A stretch of DNA of 64,000 bases, from assembly GCA_016178705.1 (NCBI GenBank), contig JACOST010000014.1, positions 434,001 to 498,000 of the forward strand, given 5' to 3'. Under the pieces are notes generated by a model, which made no database searches, was not told where the DNA came from, and saw only the letters and a program-made list of their open reading frames with translations. This stretch comes from Deltaproteobacteria bacterium (GTDB lineage Bacteria > Desulfobacterota > Binatia > HRBIN30 > JACQVA1). A program made the position numbers and the translations under genes. Shown here one piece after another: positions 1 through 8,112 of the stretch (the stretch's first letter is position 1; each line of letters begins with the position of its first letter).

Positions 1-2246
1 TCAACCTTCACAGGATCGCCAACGACGCAGGCGCCGGCGCCATCGCAGTGATCGAGCGTGCACGCATCCTGGTCGGCGGTGCATGAGGTAGCGGTGTCTT
101 CGAACTTGCAACGCGCCGAGCAACAGTCGCCATCGATGTTGTTGCCGTCGTCGCACTCTTCACCCGTATCAACGTGTCCGTCGCCGCAGAAGACCGGATT
201 GCCGCCGACGCCAGCGAAGGCGAAAATGAACGTGTTGGGAATGCCGAGATCGGGTCCACCCGGAACATTCGGCTGACCGAACGAGAAAGCCTCGGCGCCC
301 ACCGAGGTGACGTCCGCGAGCGCCGCGACTTCGGTCGCGGCGGCGCCGTAGAACGTCTTGAACTGCTTGGTGGCGCCCGGGGCCAGCATGCCGAAATCGA
401 AATCGAACAGCGCACCGTGATCAGCCGGGCCAGCGTCGGTCACGGGACCCGGCTGGTAGCTGGAAAACGAGAACGGATCGCCGCTGTTGAAGCCGTTGGT
501 GTCGGTGCGGAACAGATCCGCCGCGGAGCCGTTGTTGATGGTGACGTATTCGTTGAAGGGCGTCGGGTAGATGTCCCAGTCCATCACCCGGCGATAGAGC
601 ACGTGTTCCGGGTTGGCGCTGATGTTCTTGATGCTCACCAAGACTTCGTACAGATCAGCCGTCGTCCCGGACGGATGATAATCGTGGGTGACCTCGAAGG
701 TCGAGCCGATCCTAACCTTCGAGACCGCCGTAGTGGCCGAGGCGCTGAAGCTCAGCACGGAGATGTTGGTCACGCCGCCGACATCGCGGTTGGCGGAGCC
801 TGTGATCGCGGTGGTCACGTCCGCCGCGCCCCAGCCTTCACACTGACAGCCGGGTTCGGTCGACGCGGCGCCGGTCGGTACGTAGCGCAGTCCCATGAAG
901 CCGATAGCGAGCGGGTCAGGGGTAAAAGGAACGTTGAGATGACCGGCGCAATTGACGCCGAGGGTCACCGTACCGTTGCCGATCACCGCGCCGTCGCCGG
1001 CAGCGCCGGGGCACGGATCGCACGCATCGCCGAGACCATCGCCGTCACTGTCGGTCTGGTCGGCGTTGGCTACAAACGGGCAGTTGTCGCCCGGATCGCA
1101 GACACCGTCGCCATCGGGATCACTGGTGCCGGGGCCAGCGCAAAAATCGCACGCGTCGCCAAACCCATCGCCGTCGCTGTCGGCTTGGTCCGGGTTGTAG
1201 GCAAACGGACAATTGTCGGAGTCGTCGCAAATGCCGTCACCGTCAGAATCGGAACCGACGCACGGATCGCACACATCCCCGATGCCGTCGAAATCGCTGT
1301 CGGCTTGGTCGGCATTTGCAATGTCGGGGCAGTTGTCGCACGCATCGGCGACCCCGTCACCATCGGTGTCGGCCTGGTCGGGATTATAGGCAGACGGACA
1401 ATTGTCAGCCCCGTCGCACAAGCCGTCGCCGTCACTGTCGTTCGCGCCCGGTCCAGCGCAGAAATCGCACGCGTCGCCAACCCCGTCGCCATCGGTGTCG
1501 GCTTGGTCGGGATTGAAGGTGAAGGGGCAATTGTCGCTGGCGTCGCAGAGACCGTCGCCATCAGAATCGGGGCCGGTGCACGGATCGCACACGTCGCCAA
1601 TGCCGTCGCCATCGCCGTCGGCCTGGTCGGAATTGGACAGGCCTGGGCAGTTGTCACAGGCGTCGCCGACACCGTCACCGTCGCTGTCCGCCTGGTCGGA
1701 GTTGGCAACCGCGGGGCAATTGTCGCAGTCGTCGCCGATGCCGGTGACTTTCCCGTCGGCGTCGGGATCTGAACTCCCCGCCGATAGCGGGCCAAACGTA
1801 AACGACGGCCCGCTGCAGAGATCCCGGCTGGCGCAGGTGGGGTTGGGATTCGACGGACTGCCGTCGAAAATGCACTGATCCGCCGGCGCACCGGAAGTGG
1901 ATACGGTCACGCGCGCAAACGCGAGGGCGACGAAGCCATGAACATCGACGTGGAAGCCGTTGCACATCGTCGGATCGAACGCCGCCAACGTCGTCGCGTC
2001 GCTCAACGTCACCACCAGCGGGCTGGAGTTGCACGCGCAACCTTGCGTCGTCGGCACCGCCGCCGCCACCAAAGTGCTGTTGACGTACAAGTCAAAGTTG
2101 CCGGTTCCGCCGGCGCAATCCGCGTGCAAGAGCGTGAACGTGATCGCGGTCGGCACGATGTGCGTGGCGCGCGCGGGCGCACCCCATAGCATCGCCAGCG
2201 AGATCACACCCAAGGCGAGACGGCGAAAGGTTTTGCGCAGGTCCAT
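1..2246 (-). CDS. Secreted protein with thrombospondin type 3 repeats and a Myxococcus cysteine-rich repeat (3' end outside the window)
   Basis: The frame opens with [20 protein letters not shown], a typical signal peptide, and stays open for about 748 codons to the window edge, so the C-terminus is missing. Residues about 160-411 carry twelve calcium-binding type 3 motifs of the form [15 protein letters not shown], alternating with cysteine pairs. A beta-rich stretch of about 200 residues follows. Near the edge the sequence [17 protein letters not shown] marks a Myxococcus cysteine-rich (DUF4215-type) repeat. The protein should be exported and bind calcium, probably on the cell surface; its exact role is unknown. 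The ATG at 2244-2246 follows a GGGGGGA stretch. Long frames on the opposite strand here are artefacts of the repetitive codons. Confidence 0.85.
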   Translation of the reverse strand, partial: MDLRKTFRRLALGVISLAMLWGAPARATHIVPTAITFTLLHADCAGGTGNFDLYVNSTLVAAAVPTTQGCACNSSPLVVTLSDATTLAAFDPTMCNGFHVDVHGFVALAFARVTVSTSGAPADQCIFDGSPSNPNPTCASRDLCSGPSFTFGPLSAGSSDPDADGKVTGIGDDCDNCPAVANSDQADSDGDGVGDACDNCPGLSNSDQADGDGDGIGDVCDPCTGPDSDGDGLCDASDNCPFTFNPDQADTDGDGVGDACDFCAGPGANDSDGDGLCDGADNCPSAYNPDQADTDGDGVADACDNCPDIANADQADSDFDGIGDVCDPCVGSDSDGDGICDDSDNCPFAYNPDQADSDGDGFGDACDFCAGPGTSDPDGDGVCDPGDNCPFVANADQTDSDGDGLGDACDPCPGAAGDGAVIGNGTVTLGVNCAGHLNVPFTPDPLAIGFMGLRYVPTGAASTEPGCQCEGWGAADVTTAITGSANRDVGGVTNISVLSFSASATTAVSKVRIGSTFEVTHDYHPSGTTADLYEVLVSIKNISANPEHVLYRRVMDWDIYPTPFNEYVTINNGSAADLFRTDTNGFNSGDPFSFSSYQPGPVTDAGPADHGALFDFDFGMLAPGATKQFKTFYGAAATEVAALADVTSVGAEAFSFGQPNVPGGPDLGIPNTFIFAFAGVGGNPVFCGDGHVDTGEECDDGNNIDGDCCSARCKFEDTATSCTADQDACTLDHCDGAGACVVGDPVKV

Positions 2247-2332
2247 GAGTTCCCCCCGTTCGACCCGGAATCAACCGGGCCGTGAAAATTCAGGTCGCTA
2301 CGAACAAACCATGACAGGTTAATGTGTCACAG

Positions 2333-2362
2333 CCGATAGCAAGGAAGGTCGGCGGCCGTCAA
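2333..2362 (-). promoter_or_regulatory. Candidate sigma-70 promoter for the repeat protein
   Basis: On the minus strand TTGACG (2362-2357) and TATCGG (2338-2333) are separated by 18 bases, about 85 bases upstream of the ATG of the secreted repeat protein. Four of six -10 bases match the consensus. It is the only reasonable pair seen in the 190-base gap. Confidence 0.4.
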
Positions 2363-2437
2363 GCATTTTTCCAGTGACCGGCGCGAAAGATCGCTTTCGC
2401 CTCCTGTCCGAGTGTAGTTAGATATCGGGGAAGCGGA

Positions 2438-3031
2438 ATGACCCTGCTCAAACGACTACTGCAACGCCTTGGCGGCGAGCGGGGCGAAGGCGCGTCGCTG
2501 TTCGAGCCGCGTATGCCGAGCGTGGAAGCGGGCGCGAATCTCGCCGCGGTGTTCGCGCAGGCGCGTGCTACTGCCGCCGACAACGAACGGCCAGCGGCCG
2601 GTCGCAACGTGGTGATCGTCACGCCGGGCCGTCTCCTCATGATGCAGCCGTGCCCGCCCCCTGGTTCGATGCCGGAAACACAAGTCGCCGGGATCAAGAA
2701 GATGATCGCACCCGAACCCAAGCGAACCATCGTGGCGATCGCGTATACCGAACTGAGCGCGCTTCAGCGCGATCTTCCGAAGGCTATTCCCTTCATCGGC
2801 ATGCTCATGGGCTTCGCGTATATCGGACACGCCGTCTGCGTCTTCGAAGGCGACGTGGCCGCGCTCGCGTACGGATGCAGCGAAGCCGACCTCGTGATCG
2901 TCGATGGCGCGATGGTGCCGTTCTTGGCCCCCGACTGGGCGACGATCGTCGCCGGTGCGATGCGTGGCCGCGAGATCTACATCCACGATCGCGCGACGTT
3001 CAAACTGCAGCGCTGGCAGGCTCCGTCGTAG
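2438..3031 (+). CDS. Hypothetical protein, 197 aa
   Basis: No family is recognised. The protein has a charged, alanine-rich N-terminus (residues 1-55), then a compact alpha/beta-looking region with a hydrophobic segment around residues 125-150 (PFIGMLMGFAYIGHAVCVF). The segment is interrupted by glycine and histidine, so a membrane span is possible but not certain. The C-terminal half contains LVIVDGAMVPFL and ends in a short basic tail. The ATG follows a purine-rich GGGGAAGCGG stretch. It is convergent with the carboxymuconolactone decarboxylase-like gene, with only six bases between the stops. Codon choice looks like that of the neighbours, so I accept it as a real gene of unknown function. 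Confidence 0.6.
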   Translation: MTLLKRLLQRLGGERGEGASLFEPRMPSVEAGANLAAVFAQARATAADNERPAAGRNVVIVTPGRLLMMQPCPPPGSMPETQVAGIKKMIAPEPKRTIVAIAYTELSALQRDLPKAIPFIGMLMGFAYIGHAVCVFEGDVAALAYGCSEADLVIVDGAMVPFLAPDWATIVAGAMRGREIYIHDRATFKLQRWQAPS

Positions 3032-3037
3032 AAGGTC

Positions 3038-3688
3038 TCACTCTTTGTCGCTGGGGCGGCTGATGTCGCGCATGATGTCGCGCGCGGCACCGCCACTCGG
3101 CGCCGCGATCTCAGTGATTCGTTCGGCGACGTCGTCGTACTCGAGGCGCAGCGCGCGACACATCGTCGCGTGCATCTCGTAGGTGCAGGTGATGTACGTG
3201 AACTCGAGGATCTGTTCGTCGGAGAGCACGGCCTTCAGTCGATCGAACGTTGCGTCCTGCACGCGGCCACCTTGCAGCACCAGTTCGTCGGTGTAGGCGA
3301 GCACGGCTCGTTCGACCGGAGTGAAGATGTCAGCCGTCTGCCACGCCGGGATCGCCGCGATCTTCTCTTCGCTCAGCCCCACCGCGCGACACGACTTGCA
3401 GTGCTGGGAAAACACGAACTGACTGCCGCGCGTGAAGCCGGCGCGAGTCTGTCCCAGTTCGCGCAGTTGCGGATCGAGCGTGCGCTGCGGGCTGCGATAC
3501 AACCCGAAGCCCGCGACCGCGTGCCGGAACACATCGGGAACCAGCGCGAACACAGTCCACCAGTCGCCCGGCGTCCCCGTCGCCGTCCCCGGTTGCGCGA
3601 CCGGGTCGCGGTCGCCGAACAACAGGTTGTACATTTCGATGACTTCGGGTGCTGCGTCGCTGCGCGGTACTTGGCGAAGGCGTGGCAT
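3038..3688 (-). CDS. Carboxymuconolactone decarboxylase (AhpD-like) family protein
   Basis: The 216-residue protein has the all-helical CMD pattern: a CxxC pair in SQHCKSCRAVG (C97, C100) followed by an acidic and histidine-containing helix, and later AVLAYTDELV and ILEFTYITCTYEMHAT. In AhpD-like members the CxxC cysteines are redox active and support peroxide reduction; other members are decarboxylases, so the substrate is open. The ATG at 3686-3688 has an ideal AGGAGG seven bases upstream. That AGGAGG lies inside a 15-bp hairpin (3694-3734), which suggests translational control. The upstream minus-strand gene encodes a small membrane protein and ends 86 bases before this start. Confidence 0.8.
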   Translation of the reverse strand: MPRLRQVPRSDAAPEVIEMYNLLFGDRDPVAQPGTATGTPGDWWTVFALVPDVFRHAVAGFGLYRSPQRTLDPQLRELGQTRAGFTRGSQFVFSQHCKSCRAVGLSEEKIAAIPAWQTADIFTPVERAVLAYTDELVLQGGRVQDATFDRLKAVLSDEQILEFTYITCTYEMHATMCRALRLEYDDVAERITEIAAPSGGAARDIMRDISRPSDKE

Positions 3689-3693
3689 GCGGC

Positions 3694-3734
3694 ATCCTCC
3701 TGTGGGCTACCGAACAGCCGTAGCCCAGGAGGAT
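3694..3734 (-). promoter_or_regulatory. mRNA leader hairpin masking the Shine-Dalgarno
   Basis: Read on the minus strand, ATCCTCCTGGGCTAC (3734-3720) pairs with GTAGCCCACAGGAGGAT (3710-3694): 8 bp, a two-base CA bulge, then 7 bp, closed by a nine-base loop. The 3' arm contains the AGGAGG that serves the start codon at 3688. There is no U-run, so it is not an ordinary intrinsic terminator. Confidence 0.7.
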
Positions 3735-3774
3735 TGGCCGCACAATGAGGACGTGTTGTGGAGCACGGGTAGGG

Positions 3775-4128
3775 TCAGGCGCGACGGCTGGCACCGCTGA
3801 CCGCCAGGTGGCTCCGCGCGTCGACCGTCGTGCTCGCTGGTTCGTCTCTAAAGCGCCGTATGAGGTACGCCAGCGCACCGATGCTGCCGAGGGTGAGGAT
3901 CAGCAACAGATAGGGCACTGGGGAAATCCCGTGCTCGCGGGCGTCGCGCACCATCCACAGCGAGAACAATCCGAGCGCGATGATCAGGTCGGTGAAGACC
4001 TGCACGCCGATCGCGTTGGTTGCGTGCAGATCAAAAAACGCGAGGTACCCGTGGTAGTACACCGCGTAGGCGGTGAGCGCGACGAAGTCAGCCAACACCA
4101 CCATCAATCCAAGTCGTTTCCAATTCAT
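3775..4128 (-). CDS. Small integral membrane protein, 117 aa
   Basis: Starting at MNWKRLGLMVVLADF the protein has three predicted membrane segments, about residues 6-25, 40-60 and 75-95, separated by short loops; WMVRDAREHGIS lies between the second and third. The layout resembles small DUF2834-like membrane proteins, but I cannot assign it firmly. The frame extends upstream, yet the ATG at 4126-4128 is preceded by AAAGGAGT at good spacing, so I use that start. It is divergent from the histidine kinase gene, and the 266-base gap holds a 20-bp palindrome and sigma-54-like elements, suggesting it may be a target of that two-component system. Confidence 0.65.
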   Translation of the reverse strand: MNWKRLGLMVVLADFVALTAYAVYYHGYLAFFDLHATNAIGVQVFTDLIIALGLFSLWMVRDAREHGISPVPYLLLILTLGSIGALAYLIRRFRDEPASTTVDARSHLAVSGASRRA

Positions 4129-4189
4129 ACTGCACTCCTTTCGTTGCGGCCGGAGTCCGGTCCGCGTTTGAGATTTGGTCGAGTCACAT

Positions 4190-4205
4190 TCCAAACCCCG
4201 TGCCG
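4190..4205 (-). promoter_or_regulatory. Weak sigma-54-like promoter for the membrane protein
   Basis: On the minus strand CGGCACGGGGTTTGGA keeps the GG and the ten-base spacing of a -24/-12 element and matches GGCACG exactly, but the -12 GC is GG. Transcription would start about 50 bases before the ATG at 4128. Confidence 0.3.
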
Positions 4206-4287
4206 CCAGCAAGCGACGACGAACAGATGACACGGGGATGGATTCTGACCTCTACTGCTCGCGGCGCCGTGGTGCCGCGGCAACGAC

Positions 4288-4307
4288 ACGTTGCGCGAGC
4301 GCAACGT
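4288..4307. promoter_or_regulatory. 20-bp palindrome, candidate NtrC-type enhancer site
   Basis: ACGTTGCGCGAGCGCAACGT has 9-bp perfect arms around GA. It lies between the divergent membrane protein and kinase genes, about 95 bases upstream of the predicted start from the plus-strand sigma-54 element. A shorter palindrome TGCCGCGGCA sits at 4273-4282. The position fits an upstream activator site for the adjacent NtrC-family regulator. Confidence 0.45.
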
Positions 4308-4366
4308 CGACCGCGCGCAATCGCTTGGCGACCGCTTGCTTCGTAGACGCCGACTGCGGAAGAATG

Positions 4367-4382
4367 CGGCATTGGAGTTGCT
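4367..4382 (+). promoter_or_regulatory. Candidate sigma-54 promoter of the two-component operon
   Basis: CGGCATTGGAGTTGCT matches the sigma-54 consensus at GGCA and TTGCT, with exactly ten bases between the GG and the GC. The predicted transcription start falls within a few bases of the first kinase ATG (4395), so the message would be almost leaderless or translation would begin at the ATG at 4410. Confidence 0.45.
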
Positions 4383-4394
4383 CGTATCGACGAC

Positions 4395-5441
4395 ATGAAC
4401 GACCACGACATGAACGACCTCACGCCGTCCGCACATGCGCCCGCATGGACTCGCAGCGCGCACTGGCGCTGGTGGGGTGCATTGGCAGGGCTCGCCACGG
4501 GCCTGTTCGATGCGGTCTTCCTCACGCAACTGGGCGTCAGCTTCGCGATCAACGGGCACGACGCGACGCTGCTGGTCGGCGCGTACTTCGGACTGACCTT
4601 CGCACTGCTCGGCTACCTCGTCGGATTGTTGGCTGCGAGTCGGCGGCGCGACCATCGCGCGGCGATCGTGATCCAATCACAGTTGGAGATGCTCAACGCA
4701 ACCCGCGCACGGCTGGCGCAAAGCGAGAAGCTGGCGGCCCTCGGACAGCTCGCGGCGGCCATCGCGCACGAAGTACGCAACCCGCTCGGCGTGATCCGCT
4801 CGGCAGCACAGGGACTCGCCGAGTCGGTAGTCGCCCCCGAGTCGGCGGACGGCCGAGATTCGGCAATCGGCACGGATGACGAAGGGCGACGGGCCTGCTC
4901 GTTCATCATCGCCGAGGTGGACCGATTGAACAACGTGATCACGTCGCTGCTTGCCTTCGCGCGGCCGCTGCACGTGCGCCCGCGCGCCGTCGGCGTGTCG
5001 GAGCTGCTCGATCGCGCCCTGCTGCTCGCTGGCGAAGAGTTGGCGGCGAAACGGATTCGCGTCGAACGTGACGATCAATCGGGGATGCCCGCCGTGCAGG
5101 CTGATCCCGACCTGCTCAGTCAGGTGCTGCTCGGCTTGCTCGCCAACGCCAGCGAGGCCGTATCACCCGGCGGTGAGGTTGCGCTGCGCGCGCGCACCAC
5201 TGAGGGTACCATCGCCATCGACGTGACCGACTCCGGCCCTGGCGTGCCGGCGGATTTGCGCGAGCAAATCTTCGAACCGTTCTTCACCACCCGCACACGT
5301 GGCACCGGGCTCGGGCTAGCGATCGCGCGCCAGATCGTCGCAGCGCACGGCGGCCGCATCGAAGTCGGCGAGCGTGACGGTGGCGGCGCGCGCTTCACCA
5401 TTTCGCTACCGATCGCGCGCGATGCCGCGCTGGCAGCATGA
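4395..5441 (+). CDS. Sensor histidine kinase (NtrB/AtoS-like)
   Basis: This 348-residue kinase has two membrane segments (about residues 27-50 and 58-80) with almost no periplasmic loop. A coiled linker follows, then the H-box AIAHEVRNPLGVI with H125 as the phosphorylated residue. The C-terminal ATPase shows the N-box (LLANASEAV), G1 (DSGPGVP) and G2 (GTGLGLAIA). No PAS domain is visible, so the signal is probably sensed in or at the membrane. The stop overlaps the start of the NtrC-type regulator by four bases (ATGA), so the two are translationally coupled partners. The ATG at 4410 is an alternative start. Confidence 0.9.
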   Translation: MNDHDMNDLTPSAHAPAWTRSAHWRWWGALAGLATGLFDAVFLTQLGVSFAINGHDATLLVGAYFGLTFALLGYLVGLLAASRRRDHRAAIVIQSQLEMLNATRARLAQSEKLAALGQLAAAIAHEVRNPLGVIRSAAQGLAESVVAPESADGRDSAIGTDDEGRRACSFIIAEVDRLNNVITSLLAFARPLHVRPRAVGVSELLDRALLLAGEELAAKRIRVERDDQSGMPAVQADPDLLSQVLLGLLANASEAVSPGGEVALRARTTEGTIAIDVTDSGPGVPADLREQIFEPFFTTRTRGTGLGLAIARQIVAAHGGRIEVGERDGGGARFTISLPIARDAALAA

Positions 5442-6778
5442 AGCCCCGCATTCTGATCGTCGATGACGAAACGCGCATGGCGACGGTGATCGCCATGGCG
5501 CTGGGGCGCGCCGGGTACGAGTGCGAAACGTGCAGCGACGGAGCCGCAGCGCTGAAAGCCTTGGAGGCGCGACCCGCTGACTTGGTCGTCACCGATTGGA
5601 AGATGCCGCAGATGGACGGGATCGAGCTGCTACGGCAGTTGCATGCGCGCCAGCCGGCACTGCCGGTGATTCTCGTCACGGCGCACGGCAGCGTGCCGTC
5701 AGCGGTCGCCGCGATGCGCGACGGGGCGTTCGACTACGTGACGAAACCGTTCGACAACGATGAGTTGCGCGCGATCGTCGCCCGCGCCCTCGACCTAACG
5801 CGCCTCGAGCGCGAGAACCGCTACCTCCGACAAGAGGTGGCCAGCCGCTACGCGCCGGCCGCGATGGTCGCCGAGAGTTCTCGCAGTAAGGATGTGCTCG
5901 ATCTCGTGCGCCGCGTCGCGCCGAGTCGGGCGACGGTGTTGATTCAAGGCGAGAGTGGCACGGGCAAGGAACTGATCGCCCGCCTGCTGCACTATTGGAG
6001 CGATCGTGTCGGCCGCCCGTTCGTGCCCGTGAACTGCAAGGCGTTCGCTGAAGGAGTGTTAGAGAGCGAGCTGTTCGGACACGAGAAGGGTGCGTTTACC
6101 GGCGCCGCGGCGGCGCGCATCGGGTGCTTCGAGCGGGCCACCGGCGGCACGCTGTTCCTCGATGAAATCGGCGAGACCGCGCCAGATTTTCAAGCCAAGT
6201 TGCTGCGCGTGCTGCAAGACGGCGAGGTGCTACCCGTCGGCGGCACGCAGCCGCGCACCATCGACGTGCGTGTCGTCGCCGCCACCAACCGCGTCTTGCG
6301 CGATGAGATTGCGGCCGGCCGCTTCCGCGAAGATTTGTACTTCCGCCTCAACGTGATCCCGATCCAGCTTGCGCCCCTGCGCGAGCGTCGCGAGGACATC
6401 CTGCCGCTGGCGCGCCACTTCCTCGATCGCCATGCCGCCGAAGCGGGGCGCGCGCTGACCCTTGCGTCCGAATCAGAGGAGACCCTGAACACCCATCCGT
6501 GGCCCGGCAACGTCCGCGAGCTGGAGAACGCCATCGAGCGCGCCGTCGTACTCGCGCGCACCGAAGTCATCACGCCGGAAGACCTCCTGCTGGAGCACCG
6601 CGGTGGGCCCGCCGAGTCAACTCGGGACGGCAGCCTGCACCACGCCCTCGATCACACCGCCGCCGCGCGCATCCGCGCGGCGCTCAATAGTGCAAACGGC
6701 CAACGCAACGAAGCCGCCCGCGCCCTCGGCATCGACCGCACAACGCTGTACCGGATGATGAAGCGATTCGGGTTGTGA
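5438..6778 (+). CDS. NtrC-family sigma-54-dependent response regulator
   Basis: The 446-residue protein has all three expected domains. The receiver (1-120) has the phosphoacceptor D53 in VVTDWKMPQMDG, T81 and K103. The AAA+ domain has Walker A GESGTGKE (171-178), the sigma-54-contacting GAFTGA loop (218-223) and Walker B TLFLDE (238-243). A Fis-type helix-turn-helix closes the protein (NEAARALGIDRTTLYRMM). It should activate sigma-54 promoters on phosphorylation by the kinase encoded immediately upstream. The intact GAFTGA means it is a true activator. Its likely sites are the palindromes upstream of the operon. Confidence 0.93.
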   Translation: MKPRILIVDDETRMATVIAMALGRAGYECETCSDGAAALKALEARPADLVVTDWKMPQMDGIELLRQLHARQPALPVILVTAHGSVPSAVAAMRDGAFDYVTKPFDNDELRAIVARALDLTRLERENRYLRQEVASRYAPAAMVAESSRSKDVLDLVRRVAPSRATVLIQGESGTGKELIARLLHYWSDRVGRPFVPVNCKAFAEGVLESELFGHEKGAFTGAAAARIGCFERATGGTLFLDEIGETAPDFQAKLLRVLQDGEVLPVGGTQPRTIDVRVVAATNRVLRDEIAAGRFREDLYFRLNVIPIQLAPLRERREDILPLARHFLDRHAAEAGRALTLASESEETLNTHPWPGNVRELENAIERAVVLARTEVITPEDLLLEHRGGPAESTRDGSLHHALDHTAAARIRAALNSANGQRNEAARALGIDRTTLYRMMKRFGL

Positions 6779-6808
6779 CGCACCGGCGCGCCAGCGTTTC
6801 GATCCATC

Positions 6809-7492
6809 TCACGCATTCGCCGCCAACGCTCCTTCCAGTCGCAGCAGCTTCCTCTTGATCGTCAGACCGCCGGTGTAGCCCCCGAGTTTGCCGTCGGTCG
6901 CAATGATGCGATGGCATGGGATGACGATCGGGATCGGGTTGTGACCGAGCGCTTGGCCGACGGCGCGGCTGCCACGCGGGCGGCCGATTCGCTTGGCAAT
7001 GTCGCCGTACGACACCACGCGGCCCCGCGGGATTTGCGCGGTCGCGAGCAATACCCGCCGCTGAAACGGAGTGACGTGGCTGAGATCGGTTTGCACATCG
7101 AATGCGGTCCGACGACCGGCGAAGTAGTCCCGGATCTGATGCACAACCGCCTTCGTCTTTGAGGCGGACTTCATTACCTCTGTCCCGAGCTCCTGGCGTA
7201 GATCACTGGCGAACGCCGATTCGCTCCGACGGAACGACACGCGCACCAACCCGCCTTCGATGGTGGCGACGAACACGCGGCCGATCGGTGTGGTGATGGA
7301 ATCGTAGTAGGCCGCGCGAGGAGCCATGGCGCCGGCGACATTGCTATACAAACGCTGAAGCCCGCTGAGCACGCGTTGATACTCGGCCAACTTCCGCCGT
7401 CCGCGATCGCTGTCGAGCCAGCGTTGCAAAGCGACCGACGGCTTCGCGTCATCGATCAGCATCGCGATCAGTTCATCATCATGAGATTTCAT
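6809..7492 (-). CDS. O6-alkylguanine-DNA methyltransferase with an anti-sigma-like N-terminal extension
   Basis: Residues about 62-227 are an Ogt/MGMT-type alkyltransferase: the recognition helix region RVVSYGDIAKRIG and the active site IPCHRII with acceptor cysteine C193. It repairs O6-alkylguanine by irreversible transfer of the alkyl group to this cysteine. Residues 1-60 are extra: DDELIAMLIDDAKPSVALQR followed by a charged helix and LAEYQRVLSGLQRLY. This pattern resembles the N-terminal sigma-binding region of anti-sigma factors but lacks the zinc ligands. The start codon overlaps the stop of an ECF sigma factor gene by four bases (ATGA), exactly where an anti-sigma gene usually lies. I infer a repair enzyme that doubles as an alkylation-sensing sigma partner. 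Confidence 0.88.
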   Translation of the reverse strand: MKSHDDELIAMLIDDAKPSVALQRWLDSDRGRRKLAEYQRVLSGLQRLYSNVAGAMAPRAAYYDSITTPIGRVFVATIEGGLVRVSFRRSESAFASDLRQELGTEVMKSASKTKAVVHQIRDYFAGRRTAFDVQTDLSHVTPFQRRVLLATAQIPRGRVVSYGDIAKRIGRPRGSRAVGQALGHNPIPIVIPCHRIIATDGKLGGYTGGLTIKRKLLRLEGALAANA

Positions 7493-7986
7493 TGTGTACC
7501 TCCGAGCACCGCGCGCAGTTTCTTGATCGCCTGGTAGACGTTGGCGCGTGCGGTCGCCTCGTTGCCGCCGACGGCGGCGGCAATCTCGCTGTAATTCATA
7601 TCGTGGAACTGCCGCAGCATCAGCGCCGCGCGCTGGCGCGGTGGCAGTAACCGTACGGCGTCCGCCACCGCGCGCAGCTCCTGACGCTGATCGGCGGACA
7701 CACTGACGCTTGCCGGCAGCGTGTCAAGGTCGACCTCAACCGCCCGCGCGGCGAGCCGTGACCGCCGGCGCATGGCGTTGAGCGCGCCGTTAGTCGCGAT
7801 GCGATACAGCCACGCGCGCACATTCGAGTCGGGTGCCAAGTTGGCAAACGCCCGCTGCGCCCGCAGGAACGCATCCTGACACGCATCCTGTGCGTCGGGC
7901 TCGTTGCCGAGCATTCGTACCAGATAACGCAGAATGTCCGATCGATGGCGCTCGGCGAATTCAGCGAATGACGACGGCGGATTCAT
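7489..7986 (-). CDS. ECF-type RNA polymerase sigma factor
   Basis: The 165-residue protein has region 2 (DAQDACQDAFLRAQRAF, then NVRAWLYRIATNGALN) and region 4 (LLPPRQRAALMLRQFHDMNY followed by a helix-turn-helix). The frame is open further upstream, but homology begins at MNPPSSFAEFAERHR and the ATG at 7984-7986 follows AAGGGG. It is the first gene of a two-gene operon with the Ogt-type methyltransferase, coupled by ATGA. ECF factors usually transcribe their own operon, so the inverted repeat in the divergent upstream region is a candidate control site. The target regulon is unknown. Confidence 0.9.
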   Translation of the reverse strand: MNPPSSFAEFAERHRSDILRYLVRMLGNEPDAQDACQDAFLRAQRAFANLAPDSNVRAWLYRIATNGALNAMRRRSRLAARAVEVDLDTLPASVSVSADQRQELRAVADAVRLLPPRQRAALMLRQFHDMNYSEIAAAVGGNEATARANVYQAIKKLRAVLGGTQ

Positions 7987-8019
7987 CTTGCCCCTTGTAA
8001 CACTCCAGTAGGGGGCGAT

Positions 8020-8055
8020 GTGAAACGCGAACCGACGTTCCGGTTGCGATTTCAC
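8020..8055. promoter_or_regulatory. Interrupted inverted repeat between the ECF sigma and hydrolase genes
   Basis: GTGAAACGCGAACCG (8020-8034) and CGGTTGCGATTTCAC (8041-8055) form an inverted repeat in which GTGAAA and AACCG match on both arms and four central bases do not; six bases separate the arms. It lies 34 bases upstream of the sigma factor start and 57 bases upstream of the hydrolase start, so it could be an operator or a bidirectional promoter element. Confidence 0.45.
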
Positions 8056-8112
8056 GTTGCGCCCACGTCGAGTGTTGTACGGACAAATCGAACTCGAAAA
8101 GGAGGTCTCTTG

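Noticed and set aside
174-1772. Long plus-strand open frame (about 532 codons) opposite the secreted repeat protein
   Set aside because: Its repetitive [11 protein letters not shown]-type product is the reverse reading of GAC/GGC-rich calcium-binding repeats; the minus strand gives clear TSP3 motifs and a signal peptide.
4322-4341. TTGGCGACCGCTTGCTT as a sigma-54 promoter
   Set aside because: The GG to GC spacing is nine bases instead of the required ten; the element at 4367-4382 fits better.
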